Assembly: GCA_964536985.1 (NCBI GenBank)
Contig: CAZIBG010000005.1
Span: 1-56,354, forward strand
Origin: CAZIBG01 sp964536985
GTDB taxonomy: Bacteria; Patescibacteriota; Saccharimonadia; Saccharimonadales; AWTP1-31
Direction of reading: 5' to 3'
Length of the DNA stretch: 56,354 nucleotides
The first letter of the stretch is position 1. Every line of letters starts with the position of its first letter. Of this stretch, positions 41,347 to 49,980 are shown one piece after another. A model generated the notes under the pieces. The model was not told where the DNA came from. It saw nothing but the letters and a program-made list of their open reading frames with translations, and made no database searches. Both the position numbers and the translations under genes were made by a program.

Positions 41347-42021
41347 ATGGCAAAGAAATTCGAACTCACCAGTAAAAAAATGCAGATCGACAAGGCACAG
41401 GCAACCATTGTCGGTGTTATTGCAGGCGCGGTATTTGTAGCAGTATTCTCGCTGGTGTCAGCACGCGCCTTATGGTCGCAACGTACCTACCAGGCTAAAG
41501 TCATCGACAAGAAGCAGCAGGCAAGAGACCAGCTGGAGGCTAATATCAATTCCGTAAAGGATCTAGTCACCTCTTATCAGCAGTTTGTCGGTTCGAGCAC
41601 CAACATGCTAGAAGGAAATCCTGCAGGAACTGGCGATCAAGATGGTGACAACGCCCGACTTGTCCTAGATGCATTACCAAGTAAGTATGACTTTCCGGCA
41701 CTGGCATCAAGTATGGAGAAGATCTTTAACGATAGGAAGATTAACGGCTCAATATCAGGCACAGACGACGAAGTCGCACAGTCGGGGACAGAATCAAGCG
41801 CTAGTCCAGAACCTGTCGAAGTTCCATTTCAGGTAACCATGGATGGTTCATATTCATCGGTCCAGGATTTGGTATCAGTTTTCGAGCGATCGATACGACC
41901 TTTCAATATTCAAACGGTTAATATTAGTGGCGGTGCAGCCAATATGCAATTATCACTGGAAGTGAAAACTTATTTCCAGCCAGAGAAGACGCTTAATATT
42001 AAAAAGGTAACGGTACAGTAA
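41347..42021 (+). CDS. pilO: Type IV pilus alignment protein PilO-like
   Basis: 224 aa. A cytoplasmic start of ~20 residues, a membrane helix (~21-42), a coiled coil (KKQQARDQLEANINSVKDLV) and a C-terminal alpha/beta domain with VPFQVTMDGSYSSVQDLV, as in PilO. It pairs with PilN to form the alignment complex. An inner Ser/Glu/Thr-rich linker (QSGTESSASPEP) is present. It starts 1 nt after the pilN stop. Confidence 0.82.
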   Translation: MAKKFELTSKKMQIDKAQATIVGVIAGAVFVAVFSLVSARALWSQRTYQAKVIDKKQQARDQLEANINSVKDLVTSYQQFVGSSTNMLEGNPAGTGDQDGDNARLVLDALPSKYDFPALASSMEKIFNDRKINGSISGTDDEVAQSGTESSASPEPVEVPFQVTMDGSYSSVQDLVSVFERSIRPFNIQTVNISGGAANMQLSLEVKTYFQPEKTLNIKKVTVQ

Positions 42022-42266
42022 TGAAACAAAAAGACATCGCATTATTTGTTGTTGTGGGTATTGTTAGCGCCGTTTTCTCGGTAGTACTTTCTAACTTCTT
42101 TATTGCTCCGGACAGCAACAAACAGCAGCAAGCAGAAGTAGTAGACCCAATTTCTGCCGAATTCAGCGTTCCAGCAACTGACAATAAATACTTTAATAAG
42201 GATGCAATTAATCCAACCAAGTTAATCCAAATTGGTGATAATCCTAACAATGTACCTTTCAATTAA
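42021..42266 (+). CDS. Small membrane protein in pilus operon
   Basis: 81 aa. One membrane helix (~7-27), then a short extracytoplasmic tail with Pro/Asn-rich end (IQIGDNPNNVPFN). It overlaps the pilO stop by 1 nt and occupies the pilP position, but lacks the PilP lipobox and beta domain. With no outer-membrane secretin in view, a shortened PilP-like part of a monoderm pilus is possible. Not otherwise recognised. Confidence 0.6.
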   Translation: MKQKDIALFVVVGIVSAVFSVVLSNFFIAPDSNKQQQAEVVDPISAEFSVPATDNKYFNKDAINPTKLIQIGDNPNNVPFN

Positions 42267-42293
42267 TGGTGCAAGAATAAGCCTGGAGTCCAG

Positions 42294-44087
42294 ATGAGTG
42301 TTCTTTCGGCAACCACACAAAAACAAGTCGAAGAGGATCTGGTAGAGCAGGGACTTATTACTGACGAAAGGCTAGAAGAGCTTCACGCTAAAGCCGAATC
42401 CCTGAATAGTCCCATTCTAAGCCTCCTTGTTAGTGAAGGAGCTATTTCTGAAGAAGATCTGACACGTACTACTGCCAAGATCGCTAAGGTTCCTTATGTA
42501 AACCTCAGTGATGCGCGCATTGATCCCGATGTGCTGCAGTTATTGCCTCAAGAGATCTCTGAGCGCTATATGGCCGTTCCTCTTGGCGAGATGCAGCATC
42601 GGCTGGTTGTGGCTATGCTTGACGCCGACAACGTCCAGGCAGCTGACTTCTTGGCCAATAAGATAGGTCGACCGCTCAAGGTCTATGCCGCCAGCGAGGT
42701 TGGCATTCGCCGTGTTCTTAAGCAGTACTCAGAGCGGCTCGATAATAAGATGGTCGACCTCAAAGCCACTGCTGATGCTGTTGCCAGCCAGGATGTAGAA
42801 GATAAGAAGATAGATGCTGCAAATAGTAACGTCCAGGCAATCGTACAGGATTCGCCAATTAGCAAGGCACTTTCAACCATTTTGGAGTACGCTGCCAAGA
42901 ACAGGGCCAGCGATATTCACATCGAACCTCTAGAAAAGATGCTCAAGATTCGCGCTCGTATTGATGGCGTCCTCCGTGAAATCATGAAATTGCCGAAGAG
43001 TACCGAAGCACCGCTGGTGAGCCGTATTAAAATTCTGTCTAACCTCAAGATTGACGAACACCGTATCCCACAAGACGGTAGCTTCGCTATCATGGTCGAT
43101 AATCATGCCATCGATCTTCGTATTGCTATCAGCCCTGTTGTATGGGGAGAGCAGGTGGTTATTCGTTTGCTAGACAAGAGTGGAACGAGCCTAAACCTGG
43201 CCGACATGGGTTACCACGGTCGTGCACTTAGGACTATCAAGAAAGCCCTGGAGCAGCCAAACGGCATGATCCTGACCTCCGGACCTACTGGATCAGGTAA
43301 GTCTACTTCGCTCTACGCGCTGCTTAACGAAATTAAGAGCGATACGATTAACATTGTTACCCTGGAAGATCCGGTCGAATACAAGATGCAGGGAATCAAC
43401 CAGATTCAAGTTAATGCTGATGTTGGCCTAACGTTCGCTAACGGACTCCGCTCAATTCTACGTCAAGACCCCGATGTGGTCATGGTGGGGGAAATTCGTG
43501 ATAAAGAAACTGCTCAGTTGGCAGTGCAGGCGGCTCTAACGGGGCACTTGGTGTTTAGTACGCTTCACACCAACTCAGCGGCCGGTATCTTGCCACGTCT
43601 GCTCGACATGGGTATCGAGCCGTTCCTTATCGCCAGTACCGTCCATACGGTTATCGGGCAGAGGCTTGTCAGGCGGACAAGTGATCAGAAGACATCATAC
43701 CAGTCAGATGCCGCCGAAACAGCCGCATTACAAGCCACACTGGGTAGTCTATTGCCAAAGACTGCTGCCGATCAGGCAAAGGCTGCACAAGATTTAGGGT
43801 ACGATAACTTGCCACTGGCCACCCAAAACGCTTATACTTTATTTAAGGGCGTAGATGCTCCCGAAACACCCGGTGGGTATAAGGGGCGGATGGGGTTATA
43901 CGAAGTCTTCGAGATTAGTGAGCCAATCCAGGATCTTATCCTCAAACGATCTACCAGCGCCGAAATTCAAAAAGCAGCGCGGGCAGAGGGCATGGTAACC
44001 ATGCGGGAAGACGGATACTTAAAAGCATTGACTGGGCAGACCACAATTGCGGAAATAAACCGCGTTGCTGCAACAGATAGCGCATAA
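42294..44087 (+). CDS. pilB: Type IV pilus extension ATPase PilB
   Basis: 597 aa. N-terminal GspE/MshE-type domains (residues ~1-150) are followed by N2 and the RecA-like motor: SDIHIEP, Walker A GPTGSGKS (330-337), the Asp box VTLEDPVEY, Walker B and HLVFSTLHTNSA. Powers pilus assembly. The tetracysteine zinc motif found in most PilB/GspE proteins is absent: the stretch from RRTSDQKTSY to GGYKGRMGLYEVFE has no Cys. GGAG lies before the ATG. Confidence 0.95.
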   Translation: MSVLSATTQKQVEEDLVEQGLITDERLEELHAKAESLNSPILSLLVSEGAISEEDLTRTTAKIAKVPYVNLSDARIDPDVLQLLPQEISERYMAVPLGEMQHRLVVAMLDADNVQAADFLANKIGRPLKVYAASEVGIRRVLKQYSERLDNKMVDLKATADAVASQDVEDKKIDAANSNVQAIVQDSPISKALSTILEYAAKNRASDIHIEPLEKMLKIRARIDGVLREIMKLPKSTEAPLVSRIKILSNLKIDEHRIPQDGSFAIMVDNHAIDLRIAISPVVWGEQVVIRLLDKSGTSLNLADMGYHGRALRTIKKALEQPNGMILTSGPTGSGKSTSLYALLNEIKSDTINIVTLEDPVEYKMQGINQIQVNADVGLTFANGLRSILRQDPDVVMVGEIRDKETAQLAVQAALTGHLVFSTLHTNSAAGILPRLLDMGIEPFLIASTVHTVIGQRLVRRTSDQKTSYQSDAAETAALQATLGSLLPKTAADQAKAAQDLGYDNLPLATQNAYTLFKGVDAPETPGGYKGRMGLYEVFEISEPIQDLILKRSTSAEIQKAARAEGMVTMREDGYLKALTGQTTIAEINRVAATDSA

Positions 44088-44119
44088 GCCAGGACAGACT
44101 AAAAGGGTAGGGAAAACAC

Positions 44120-45181
44120 ATGCAACCACGAATCGAAATACTGCTAGAAGAAGTAATCAAAAAGAAAGCTTCTGACCTTCACCTGCAGGTAAGTTTGCCT
44201 CCGATGCTCCGCGTCGACGGTGCGCTGATACCCGTCAACGGCACTGAACCGTTAACCGAAGAGACGCTCGAAGCATTAGTCTTTGCTATTCTGGATGAAG
44301 ATCAGAAGCAGATCTTGCTCAAAGATAAAGAGTTCGACTTTTCCTTCGCCTTTGGTGATCTCGGTCGCTTCCGTGTAAACGCTTTCCACGAACGTGGTAA
44401 CTTAGCAGCTGCTCTTCGTCTTATTCCTAACGAAATTCTTAGCATCGAGCAACTCGGATTGCCACCAATCGTCAACAAGTTTGCAGATTATCCTCGTGGC
44501 CTGGTACTTGTTACTGGCCCTACTGGTTCAGGTAAGTCAACTTCGTTAGCCGCTATGGTTAACAAGATTAACCACGAACGTGCCACGCACATTGTGACTA
44601 TCGAAGATCCGATCGAATTCACCCACAAGTCCATCAAATCAGTCATTGTCCAGCGTGAAGTTCACTATGACACCTACTCATTCTCGGCGGCGCTTCGTTC
44701 ATCGCTCCGTCAGGACCCCGACGTAGTGCTCATCGGAGAAATGCGTGACCTGGAAACAATTAGCTCGGCTATCACCATCGCCGAAACGGGACACCTTGTC
44801 TTTGCCACGCTTCACACCAACTCGGCCGCCCAGAGTATCGACCGTATGATCGATGTATTTCCGCCCCATCAGCAGCCACAGATTCGCTCACAGCTGGCTA
44901 ATATCCTCATGGCTATCTGTTCTCAGCGCCTCGTGCCATCCATCGGTGGTGGTCGTATTGCTGCAGCAGAAATTCTGGTTGCAACACCGGCCGTCCGTAA
45001 TATTATCCGCGAAGGCAAGAGCCATCAGCTAGAAGCCGTCATTCAGACTGGTGCAGAGTTTGGTATGCAATCAATGGACAAGACGCTTGTGACTCTAATT
45101 CATAACGGAACTATCACCTACGAAGAAGCCCGTAACTACGCCGTCGACCTGGACGAGCTAGATCGGCTGATGAGAAGCTAG
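44120..45181 (+). CDS. pilT: Type IV pilus retraction ATPase PilT
   Basis: 353 aa. Hexameric motor driving pilus retraction and twitching: KKASDLHLQ at the start, Walker A GPTGSGKS (133-140), Asp box VTIEDPIEF, Walker B PDVVLIGEMRD (conserved GEMRD) and TGHLVFATLHTNSA. AAEILVATPAVRNIIREGK is the PilT AIRNLIRE region. It lies 32 nt after pilB and just before pilC, so one operon holds both motors. Confidence 0.96.
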   Translation: MQPRIEILLEEVIKKKASDLHLQVSLPPMLRVDGALIPVNGTEPLTEETLEALVFAILDEDQKQILLKDKEFDFSFAFGDLGRFRVNAFHERGNLAAALRLIPNEILSIEQLGLPPIVNKFADYPRGLVLVTGPTGSGKSTSLAAMVNKINHERATHIVTIEDPIEFTHKSIKSVIVQREVHYDTYSFSAALRSSLRQDPDVVLIGEMRDLETISSAITIAETGHLVFATLHTNSAAQSIDRMIDVFPPHQQPQIRSQLANILMAICSQRLVPSIGGGRIAAAEILVATPAVRNIIREGKSHQLEAVIQTGAEFGMQSMDKTLVTLIHNGTITYEEARNYAVDLDELDRLMRS

Positions 45182-45182
45182 T

Positions 45183-46400
45183 ATGTTAGTTTTTGAATAC
45201 ACTGCCCGAAATAGCGCTAACGGCCAGAAGGTTAAATCTACTGTTTCTGCCGATAGTGAACAAGCTGCCGCAAAGCTTATTCGCGAGCAGGGTATGTCAC
45301 CTCTCGATATCAAGCTCTTGGACACCGAAGCAGGTGGAATCGGCAAGATCTTCAAACGAATTAAGACTGCCGACAAGGTGTTATTCTCTCGCCAGTTATC
45401 GACTCTTATCAATGCTGGTCTACCGCTTGTACAGAGCTTACGCAACGTCGAAAGCCAGACGCAGAACAAATCCCTTAAGGCGATTATTGGCCGCGTTATA
45501 TCAGATGTAGAGGGCGGTTCGGCGCTGTCAGTATCATTATCTCGCCATCCAAAGGCCTTTAATAAGGTGTTTATTAGCATGGTTGCTGCAGGTGAAGCGT
45601 CTGGAACGCTCGATAAAGCACTCGAACGATTGGCCAACCAGCAGGAGAAAGATGCCGAGATCATTAGCAAGGTACGTGGTGCGTTGATTTACCCAGCCGT
45701 AGTGCTGGTGGTTATGTTTGTTGTTATCGCCTTCATGATCGTCAAGGTGCTCCCGCAAGTAGAGGTCCTATACGAAGATCTCCCAGGAGCTACTCTGCCG
45801 ATTCTGACTAGGGTGATGCTCGGTATCTCGCATGCATTAACTGACTATTGGTACATTGTCGTAGTCGGTGGAGGATTCTTAGCTGTGCTTGCTGCTCGCT
45901 GGGCAAAAACCGAAGGTGGTAAATCTGTCTTTGATCGCTTAAAGATGACTGCTTGGCCTGTCGGCCCGCTGTTTATGAAGTTGTATATGGCTCGTTTTGC
46001 ACGTACTGGTGCCACGCTAGTGAGCAGCGGTGTGCCACTTCTTCAGATGCTTCAGATTACTGGTGATGCCATAAGTAACGTACATGTAGAGGCCTCACTG
46101 GCCAAAGCTGCTGAGCAGGTTAAGGGCGGTAAGGCACTATCCGATTCTATCGAAGGCGATCCAAACTTCCTGCAGTTAGTTCCAAACATGCTTCGCATCG
46201 GTGAGCAGTCGGGTGCGCTAGAAGCCATGCTCGAAAAAATTGCAGACTACTACGAAAAAGAAGTCGACACCCAGATCCGTAACGTCTCAAGTATCATTGA
46301 GCCAGTGCTGATGGTTATCCTCGGTGTTGTGGCCTTTATTATTGTTGCTGCTGTTCTACTTCCGATCTACGGTCTCGCTGGCCAAAACCTGGCGGGGTAG
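45183..46400 (+). CDS. pilC: Type IV pilus inner-membrane platform PilC
   Basis: 405 aa, full family length. Two GspF domains (LFSRQLSTLINAGLPLVQSL and FARTGATLVSSGVPLLQML), each with the conserved G-E motif (MVAAGEASGTLDKALERLA and MLRIGEQSGALEAMLEKIA), and three membrane segments. PilC turns with the ATPases to insert or extract pilins. Starts 1 nt after the pilT stop. The end of this transcript is not marked by a clear terminator. Confidence 0.95.
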   Translation: MLVFEYTARNSANGQKVKSTVSADSEQAAAKLIREQGMSPLDIKLLDTEAGGIGKIFKRIKTADKVLFSRQLSTLINAGLPLVQSLRNVESQTQNKSLKAIIGRVISDVEGGSALSVSLSRHPKAFNKVFISMVAAGEASGTLDKALERLANQQEKDAEIISKVRGALIYPAVVLVVMFVVIAFMIVKVLPQVEVLYEDLPGATLPILTRVMLGISHALTDYWYIVVVGGGFLAVLAARWAKTEGGKSVFDRLKMTAWPVGPLFMKLYMARFARTGATLVSSGVPLLQMLQITGDAISNVHVEASLAKAAEQVKGGKALSDSIEGDPNFLQLVPNMLRIGEQSGALEAMLEKIADYYEKEVDTQIRNVSSIIEPVLMVILGVVAFIIVAAVLLPIYGLAGQNLAG

Positions 46401-46426
46401 CGTATTTCATAACAGTGGAAAACTGC

Positions 46427-46455
46427 TTGCTTTTTAACCATAAGCAGCATATATT
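46427..46455 (+). promoter_or_regulatory. Promoter of the major pilin gene
   Basis: TTGCTT (46427-46432), 17-bp spacer, TATATT (46450-46455). CATAAGC (46439-46445) lies in the spacer, and CTGCTT ... AAGCAG (46423-46428 with 46442-46447) forms an inverted repeat over it. A ~37-nt leader carries AGGGGG as ribosome binding site. Confidence 0.7.
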
Positions 46456-46498
46456 TAGATCATCATAACAATGTAACTAATGTAGGGGGCATACATAC

Positions 46499-46993
46499 AT
46501 GCTGCAAAATAACAAAAAACGTAACCAAGGTTTCACGATCATCGAAGTTTTGATTGTTCTAGCTATCGCTGGATTGATCATGCTCATCGTGTTCCTCGCC
46601 GTACCAGCACTTCGACGCAACAGTAATAATACAGGGATTCGTAATGATGCAAGCAAGATTCTTTCTTCTGTCAGCGAATTAGTGTCAAACAAACAAGGCA
46701 CACTACCTGCGACTACCGACGAAGCTGGCATCAAGGCCAACGCTAATACTAAGCAGACTATCAAGGTTGTCGACAAGCAAGCTGGTGTCCTCGATGCTGC
46801 TGCTGAAACAGTTCAAGTTGTAAAGCAAGTTAAGTGTGCTGACGGTCCGGTACTTAAGACTGATACAATTGCTAACATCAAGATTGCAGATAACAAGCTC
46901 TTGGTTACCGATAGTACATCTCGTGACTACGCAGTAATCTACTACGTAGAAGCTGCAGGTGGCAAATACACCAACCAGTGTCTAAGCAACTAG
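46499..46993 (+). CDS. Type IV major pilin
   Basis: 164 aa class III prepilin. The leader MLQNNKKRNQG is cut after Gly11, giving FTIIEVLIVLA with Phe at +1 and Glu at +5; then ~20 more hydrophobic residues. The exposed part has two cysteines (VKCADGP and NQCLSN near the end), matching the disulphide loop of pilins. A strong Shine-Dalgarno, its own promoter and a strong terminator directly after indicate high, separate expression, so this is likely the main fibre subunit. Confidence 0.92.
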   Translation: MLQNNKKRNQGFTIIEVLIVLAIAGLIMLIVFLAVPALRRNSNNTGIRNDASKILSSVSELVSNKQGTLPATTDEAGIKANANTKQTIKVVDKQAGVLDAAAETVQVVKQVKCADGPVLKTDTIANIKIADNKLLVTDSTSRDYAVIYYVEAAGGKYTNQCLSN

Positions 46994-47015
46994 TTTCCAA
47001 CTAGTGAGCAAACTC

Positions 47016-47039
47016 AAACAGCCCTTCGGGGCTGTTTTT
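47016..47039 (+). terminator. Intrinsic terminator after the major pilin
   Basis: Stem CAGCCC/GGGCTG with a TTCG tetraloop (47025-47028), extended by A-T pairs and ending in TTTTT. Confidence 0.92.
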
Positions 47040-47058
47040 GGTATGGTAGGATACATAC

Positions 47059-47883
47059 ATGATTATTCTTATGGTAGTTTTATACGGACTCTGTCTAGGA
47101 AGCTTTATAAACGCGTTAGTCTGGCGTATACACATGTTAGAGAAAACCACAGCAAAGAAGGCAAAGCAGAAATATTCAATCTTAAATGGGCGGTCAATGT
47201 GCGTCCACTGTAAGCACGTGCTTGGACCATTGGACCTCGTACCTGTTTTTAGCTGGCTTGTTCTTCGAGGGAGGTGTAGATACTGCAACAAGCCAATCTC
47301 ATGGCAGTACCCGGCGGTTGAACTTGCCACGACAGCACTGTTTATCGCAAGCTATACCTTTTGGCCCGTTCATTTAGCAGGCTACCAGTGGGCGGTGTTC
47401 GTCAGCTGGCTGGTGACTTTGATTGGTTTAATTGCCATGGCTGTCTACGATTTAAAATGGTTTATCTTGCCGGACAGACTTACGTTGTTCGTCACTGCAG
47501 TCGTTGGTCTCCAGCTCACAGCGGGAGTGGTATTCTTCGGACAGTCGAGCAGGGGCTTTATGGATGCAATACTAGCGGGCATAATCTGCTTTGGACTGTT
47601 TTGGATTCTCTTCCAAGTGTCAGGTGGAAAATGGATCGGGGGCGGCGATGTTAAGTTGGTCTTTGTGCTCGGGCTGTTAGCGGGTGATATCGTCCGAGGT
47701 TTCTTAGTTATATTCCTAGCTTCGCTCATTGGCTGCGCAGTAGCGCTAATCATTCTGCCATTTAAGCGGCTACGTTTGCACTCAAAATTGCCCTTTGGTC
47801 CGCTCCTCATAGGGGGTACTATAATCGTTTACTTATTCGGAGCCGGGATGGTTGCTTGGTATAAGCAGCAAATAGGTTATTAA
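47059..47883 (+). CDS. pilD: Prepilin peptidase/N-methyltransferase
   Basis: 274 aa multi-spanning membrane aspartyl protease that removes prepilin leaders and methylates the new N-terminus. The cytoplasmic loop has two CxxC pairs (CVHC and CRYC) for zinc. Catalytic Asp motifs are YDLKWFILPD and GGGDVKL. About seven or eight hydrophobic segments follow. TAGGAT (47047-47052) is 6 nt before the ATG, a possible leaderless start just after the pilin terminator. Confidence 0.93.
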   Translation: MIILMVVLYGLCLGSFINALVWRIHMLEKTTAKKAKQKYSILNGRSMCVHCKHVLGPLDLVPVFSWLVLRGRCRYCNKPISWQYPAVELATTALFIASYTFWPVHLAGYQWAVFVSWLVTLIGLIAMAVYDLKWFILPDRLTLFVTAVVGLQLTAGVVFFGQSSRGFMDAILAGIICFGLFWILFQVSGGKWIGGGDVKLVFVLGLLAGDIVRGFLVIFLASLIGCAVALIILPFKRLRLHSKLPFGPLLIGGTIIVYLFGAGMVAWYKQQIGY

Positions 47884-47901
47884 CGGGGCTAAAGTCACGC
47901 C

Positions 47902-47915
47902 GCTTATGCTATACT
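47902..47915 (+). promoter_or_regulatory. Promoter core of the minor pilin operon
   Basis: GCTTATGC followed at once by TATACT (47910-47915; extended -10), then 6 nt to the ATG. The CTTATGCTATACT string is identical to that before pilM (39591-39603). Confidence 0.6.
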
Positions 47916-47921
47916 AGCCAC

Positions 47922-48830
47922 ATGAAGAGTGGGCGTAACCACAGCGGTTTTACTATTATCGAGGTGCTAATTGTCTTAGCTGTGACATCAGCGATCTTAA
48001 TTAGTGCACTATCCTTAATCTCCGGTTCTCAGAATAAAACGCAGTTCAATCAAGCCATCAACGACATCAATCAGCAGATTGGTTCGATTGCCAATAACGT
48101 AGCAAACGGTTACTACAGCAACACTATTGAGAATAAAACATGTACCGCCTCGGCAGCAGGCGATGAAGTCCCAAAGTTTACTACTGGAGCGGCTGCACTT
48201 GGTGCAAACGCGGGCTGTATTTATCTGGGTCGGGTAATCCAATTCACTAAAGGCGAAGAGTTTTACTTCCATAATGTTGTCGGTCGCCAGCGATCGGGCG
48301 CACCAGCGGTAGAAGTAACTACTATGGATGACGCTAATCCTCAGATAATTGAACCGGGCGCCCTGACACACGCTATTGCAACTAGTGATGAGTATCCTAA
48401 GACAACCGTAACTAAACAGTTAAAATCCGGACTCACGCCTTCTTATATGCGGTACCGTAATAGCGCGACTGATCCTTGGAAATACACTTCTGGAATAGCA
48501 TTTATGAGTACTTTGGCTACCATCGGTGCAAGTATTACCGATCTTAGCTCAGGAGCACTTGCAGTGGACATTGCGCCAACAACCTTTGATAGCCCCATCG
48601 AGGTGGCCAGCCCGGGTTCTGTTAACGAAAAACCACAGTATATTGATGCTTTTGACGATGTCTCAACCGGGTTCGGCAGCAATTATGATGCAAACAAAAA
48701 TCCGAATAGCGGTGTAATAATTTGTTTTGATAGCGGAACCACCAATCAGCATGCCGAGATCACGGTGGGTGGCCAAAACCAGCGGACTAGCACACGACTT
48801 CAGATAAGTGACGGGAAGTGCGTCCGATGA
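47922..48830 (+). CDS. Minor pilin-like protein 1
   Basis: 302 aa. Prepilin leader MKSGRNHSG cut after Gly9, then FTIIEVLIVLAV with Glu at +5. The large outside part (~270 residues) has four cysteines (NKTCTAS, AGCIYL, IICFDS and GKCVR). Too large for the main fibre; probably a minor/tip subunit. First of four coupled genes; the next starts at ATGA overlapping its stop. Confidence 0.82.
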   Translation: MKSGRNHSGFTIIEVLIVLAVTSAILISALSLISGSQNKTQFNQAINDINQQIGSIANNVANGYYSNTIENKTCTASAAGDEVPKFTTGAAALGANAGCIYLGRVIQFTKGEEFYFHNVVGRQRSGAPAVEVTTMDDANPQIIEPGALTHAIATSDEYPKTTVTKQLKSGLTPSYMRYRNSATDPWKYTSGIAFMSTLATIGASITDLSSGALAVDIAPTTFDSPIEVASPGSVNEKPQYIDAFDDVSTGFGSNYDANKNPNSGVIICFDSGTTNQHAEITVGGQNQRTSTRLQISDGKCVR

Positions 48831-49309
48831 TTAATTTTGCTAAATGGTCACAGCGCGGAGATACTATTGTGGAAGTCTTGATCGCAACCGTAGTAGTAAG
48901 CTCGGTTCTTGTTGGGGCGTTCTCGATTGCCAATCGTAGCTCTGTTGCCATCCGCGCCGCGCAAGATAGGAGTGAGGCATTAAAACAGGCTTCAGCAGGT
49001 GTCGAGACTATCAAGGCTCACCCGGACAGGGCCATGGATCTTAGGCCAGATACGGCGTATTGCACGAATCTGTTTCCTGGCCCTGCAACATTCGCCAAAG
49101 CTATGGACGTTGCCTTATTGCCTGTGGCAAACGATACCGATGCCTTTTATGTCGGTGTGCCATGTAAGTCCACTGTCACTGAGGTCGGTTATTACACGAC
49201 GATTACTCGGATGGGCAATACATCTAGCTTCGAGATACATACCCGGTGGGATCGAGTTGGTGGTGGTGAGCGACAGGATGTTACTTTAAGCTACAGGTTA
49301 GATAAATAA
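48827..49309 (+). CDS. Minor pilin-like protein 2 (Asp at +1)
   Basis: 160 aa from ATG 48827 (overlaps the previous stop; GTG 48818 is not needed). Leader MINFAKWSQRG, then DTIVEVLIATVVV: Glu at +5 is kept but +1 is Asp rather than Phe or Met. GspI/PilV-like size. Two Cys pairs may exist (AYCTNL and VPCKST). Second gene of the minor pilin operon. Confidence 0.8.
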   Translation: MINFAKWSQRGDTIVEVLIATVVVSSVLVGAFSIANRSSVAIRAAQDRSEALKQASAGVETIKAHPDRAMDLRPDTAYCTNLFPGPATFAKAMDVALLPVANDTDAFYVGVPCKSTVTEVGYYTTITRMGNTSSFEIHTRWDRVGGGERQDVTLSYRLDK

Positions 49310-49965
49310 TGGGCACTAAAAAGAATCAGCAGGGTTTTACGATTCTAGAACTACTCATTGCCACCATGATCTTTTCTGTCATCTTGCTGCTTTGTGCATA
49401 CGGCATGGTTCGTATCGGAAGGATCTATTCCAGGGGGATAACTACCAGCAAGACTCAGGCCGCAGCACGTGCTGCGTCTGACGACGTAGTTCAAGCTATC
49501 CAGTATGGTGCCAAGGACGTTGTCCTGACACCGGCTCGCAAGATTCCAACTATTGCCGACCCGGATATGACACAGACTGTTGACGTTGGTAATCGACGCT
49601 ATGAATACACCTTAGGCAGGGAGCTAACGGATGGTGCCGTAACCGACCCGGCACTGCAAACAAAGGTTGGATTGCGTGTTACTACATTGGATTCAGAAAG
49701 GGCACCCATACCAGGCACTGCCAGGGAGTTACTCTCTACAAATATGTGGCTTAACAGATTTGAAATCACAGAAACCGGCGGACTCTACAGCGTTACGGTT
49801 CAGATCATCAGTGGTGGTCGTGATCAGGTAGAGGATAAGAATAAGAAGAAGTATGATGATGACCCAGCGCTGTTTGATTTTAACTCCGCTCGATGTGTGG
49901 TTGGAGCTGGCAGCCAATTCTGTGCAGTTTCCGGGCTGTACACCGAGGCACACAAGCAGTTATAA
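49309..49965 (+). CDS. Minor pilin-like protein 3 (PilW/GspJ type)
   Basis: 218 aa. Leader MGTKKNQQG cut after Gly9, then FTILELLIATMIFSVIL with Glu at +5. A membrane helix to ~residue 33 and a strand-rich outside part with a late Cys pair (ARCVVG and QFCAVS). Order and size fit the GspJ/PilW place. Starts on the last base of the previous stop (TAATG). Confidence 0.82.
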   Translation: MGTKKNQQGFTILELLIATMIFSVILLLCAYGMVRIGRIYSRGITTSKTQAAARAASDDVVQAIQYGAKDVVLTPARKIPTIADPDMTQTVDVGNRRYEYTLGRELTDGAVTDPALQTKVGLRVTTLDSERAPIPGTARELLSTNMWLNRFEITETGGLYSVTVQIISGGRDQVEDKNKKKYDDDPALFDFNSARCVVGAGSQFCAVSGLYTEAHKQL

Positions 49966-49980
49966 TAAAGGATAAGAATT

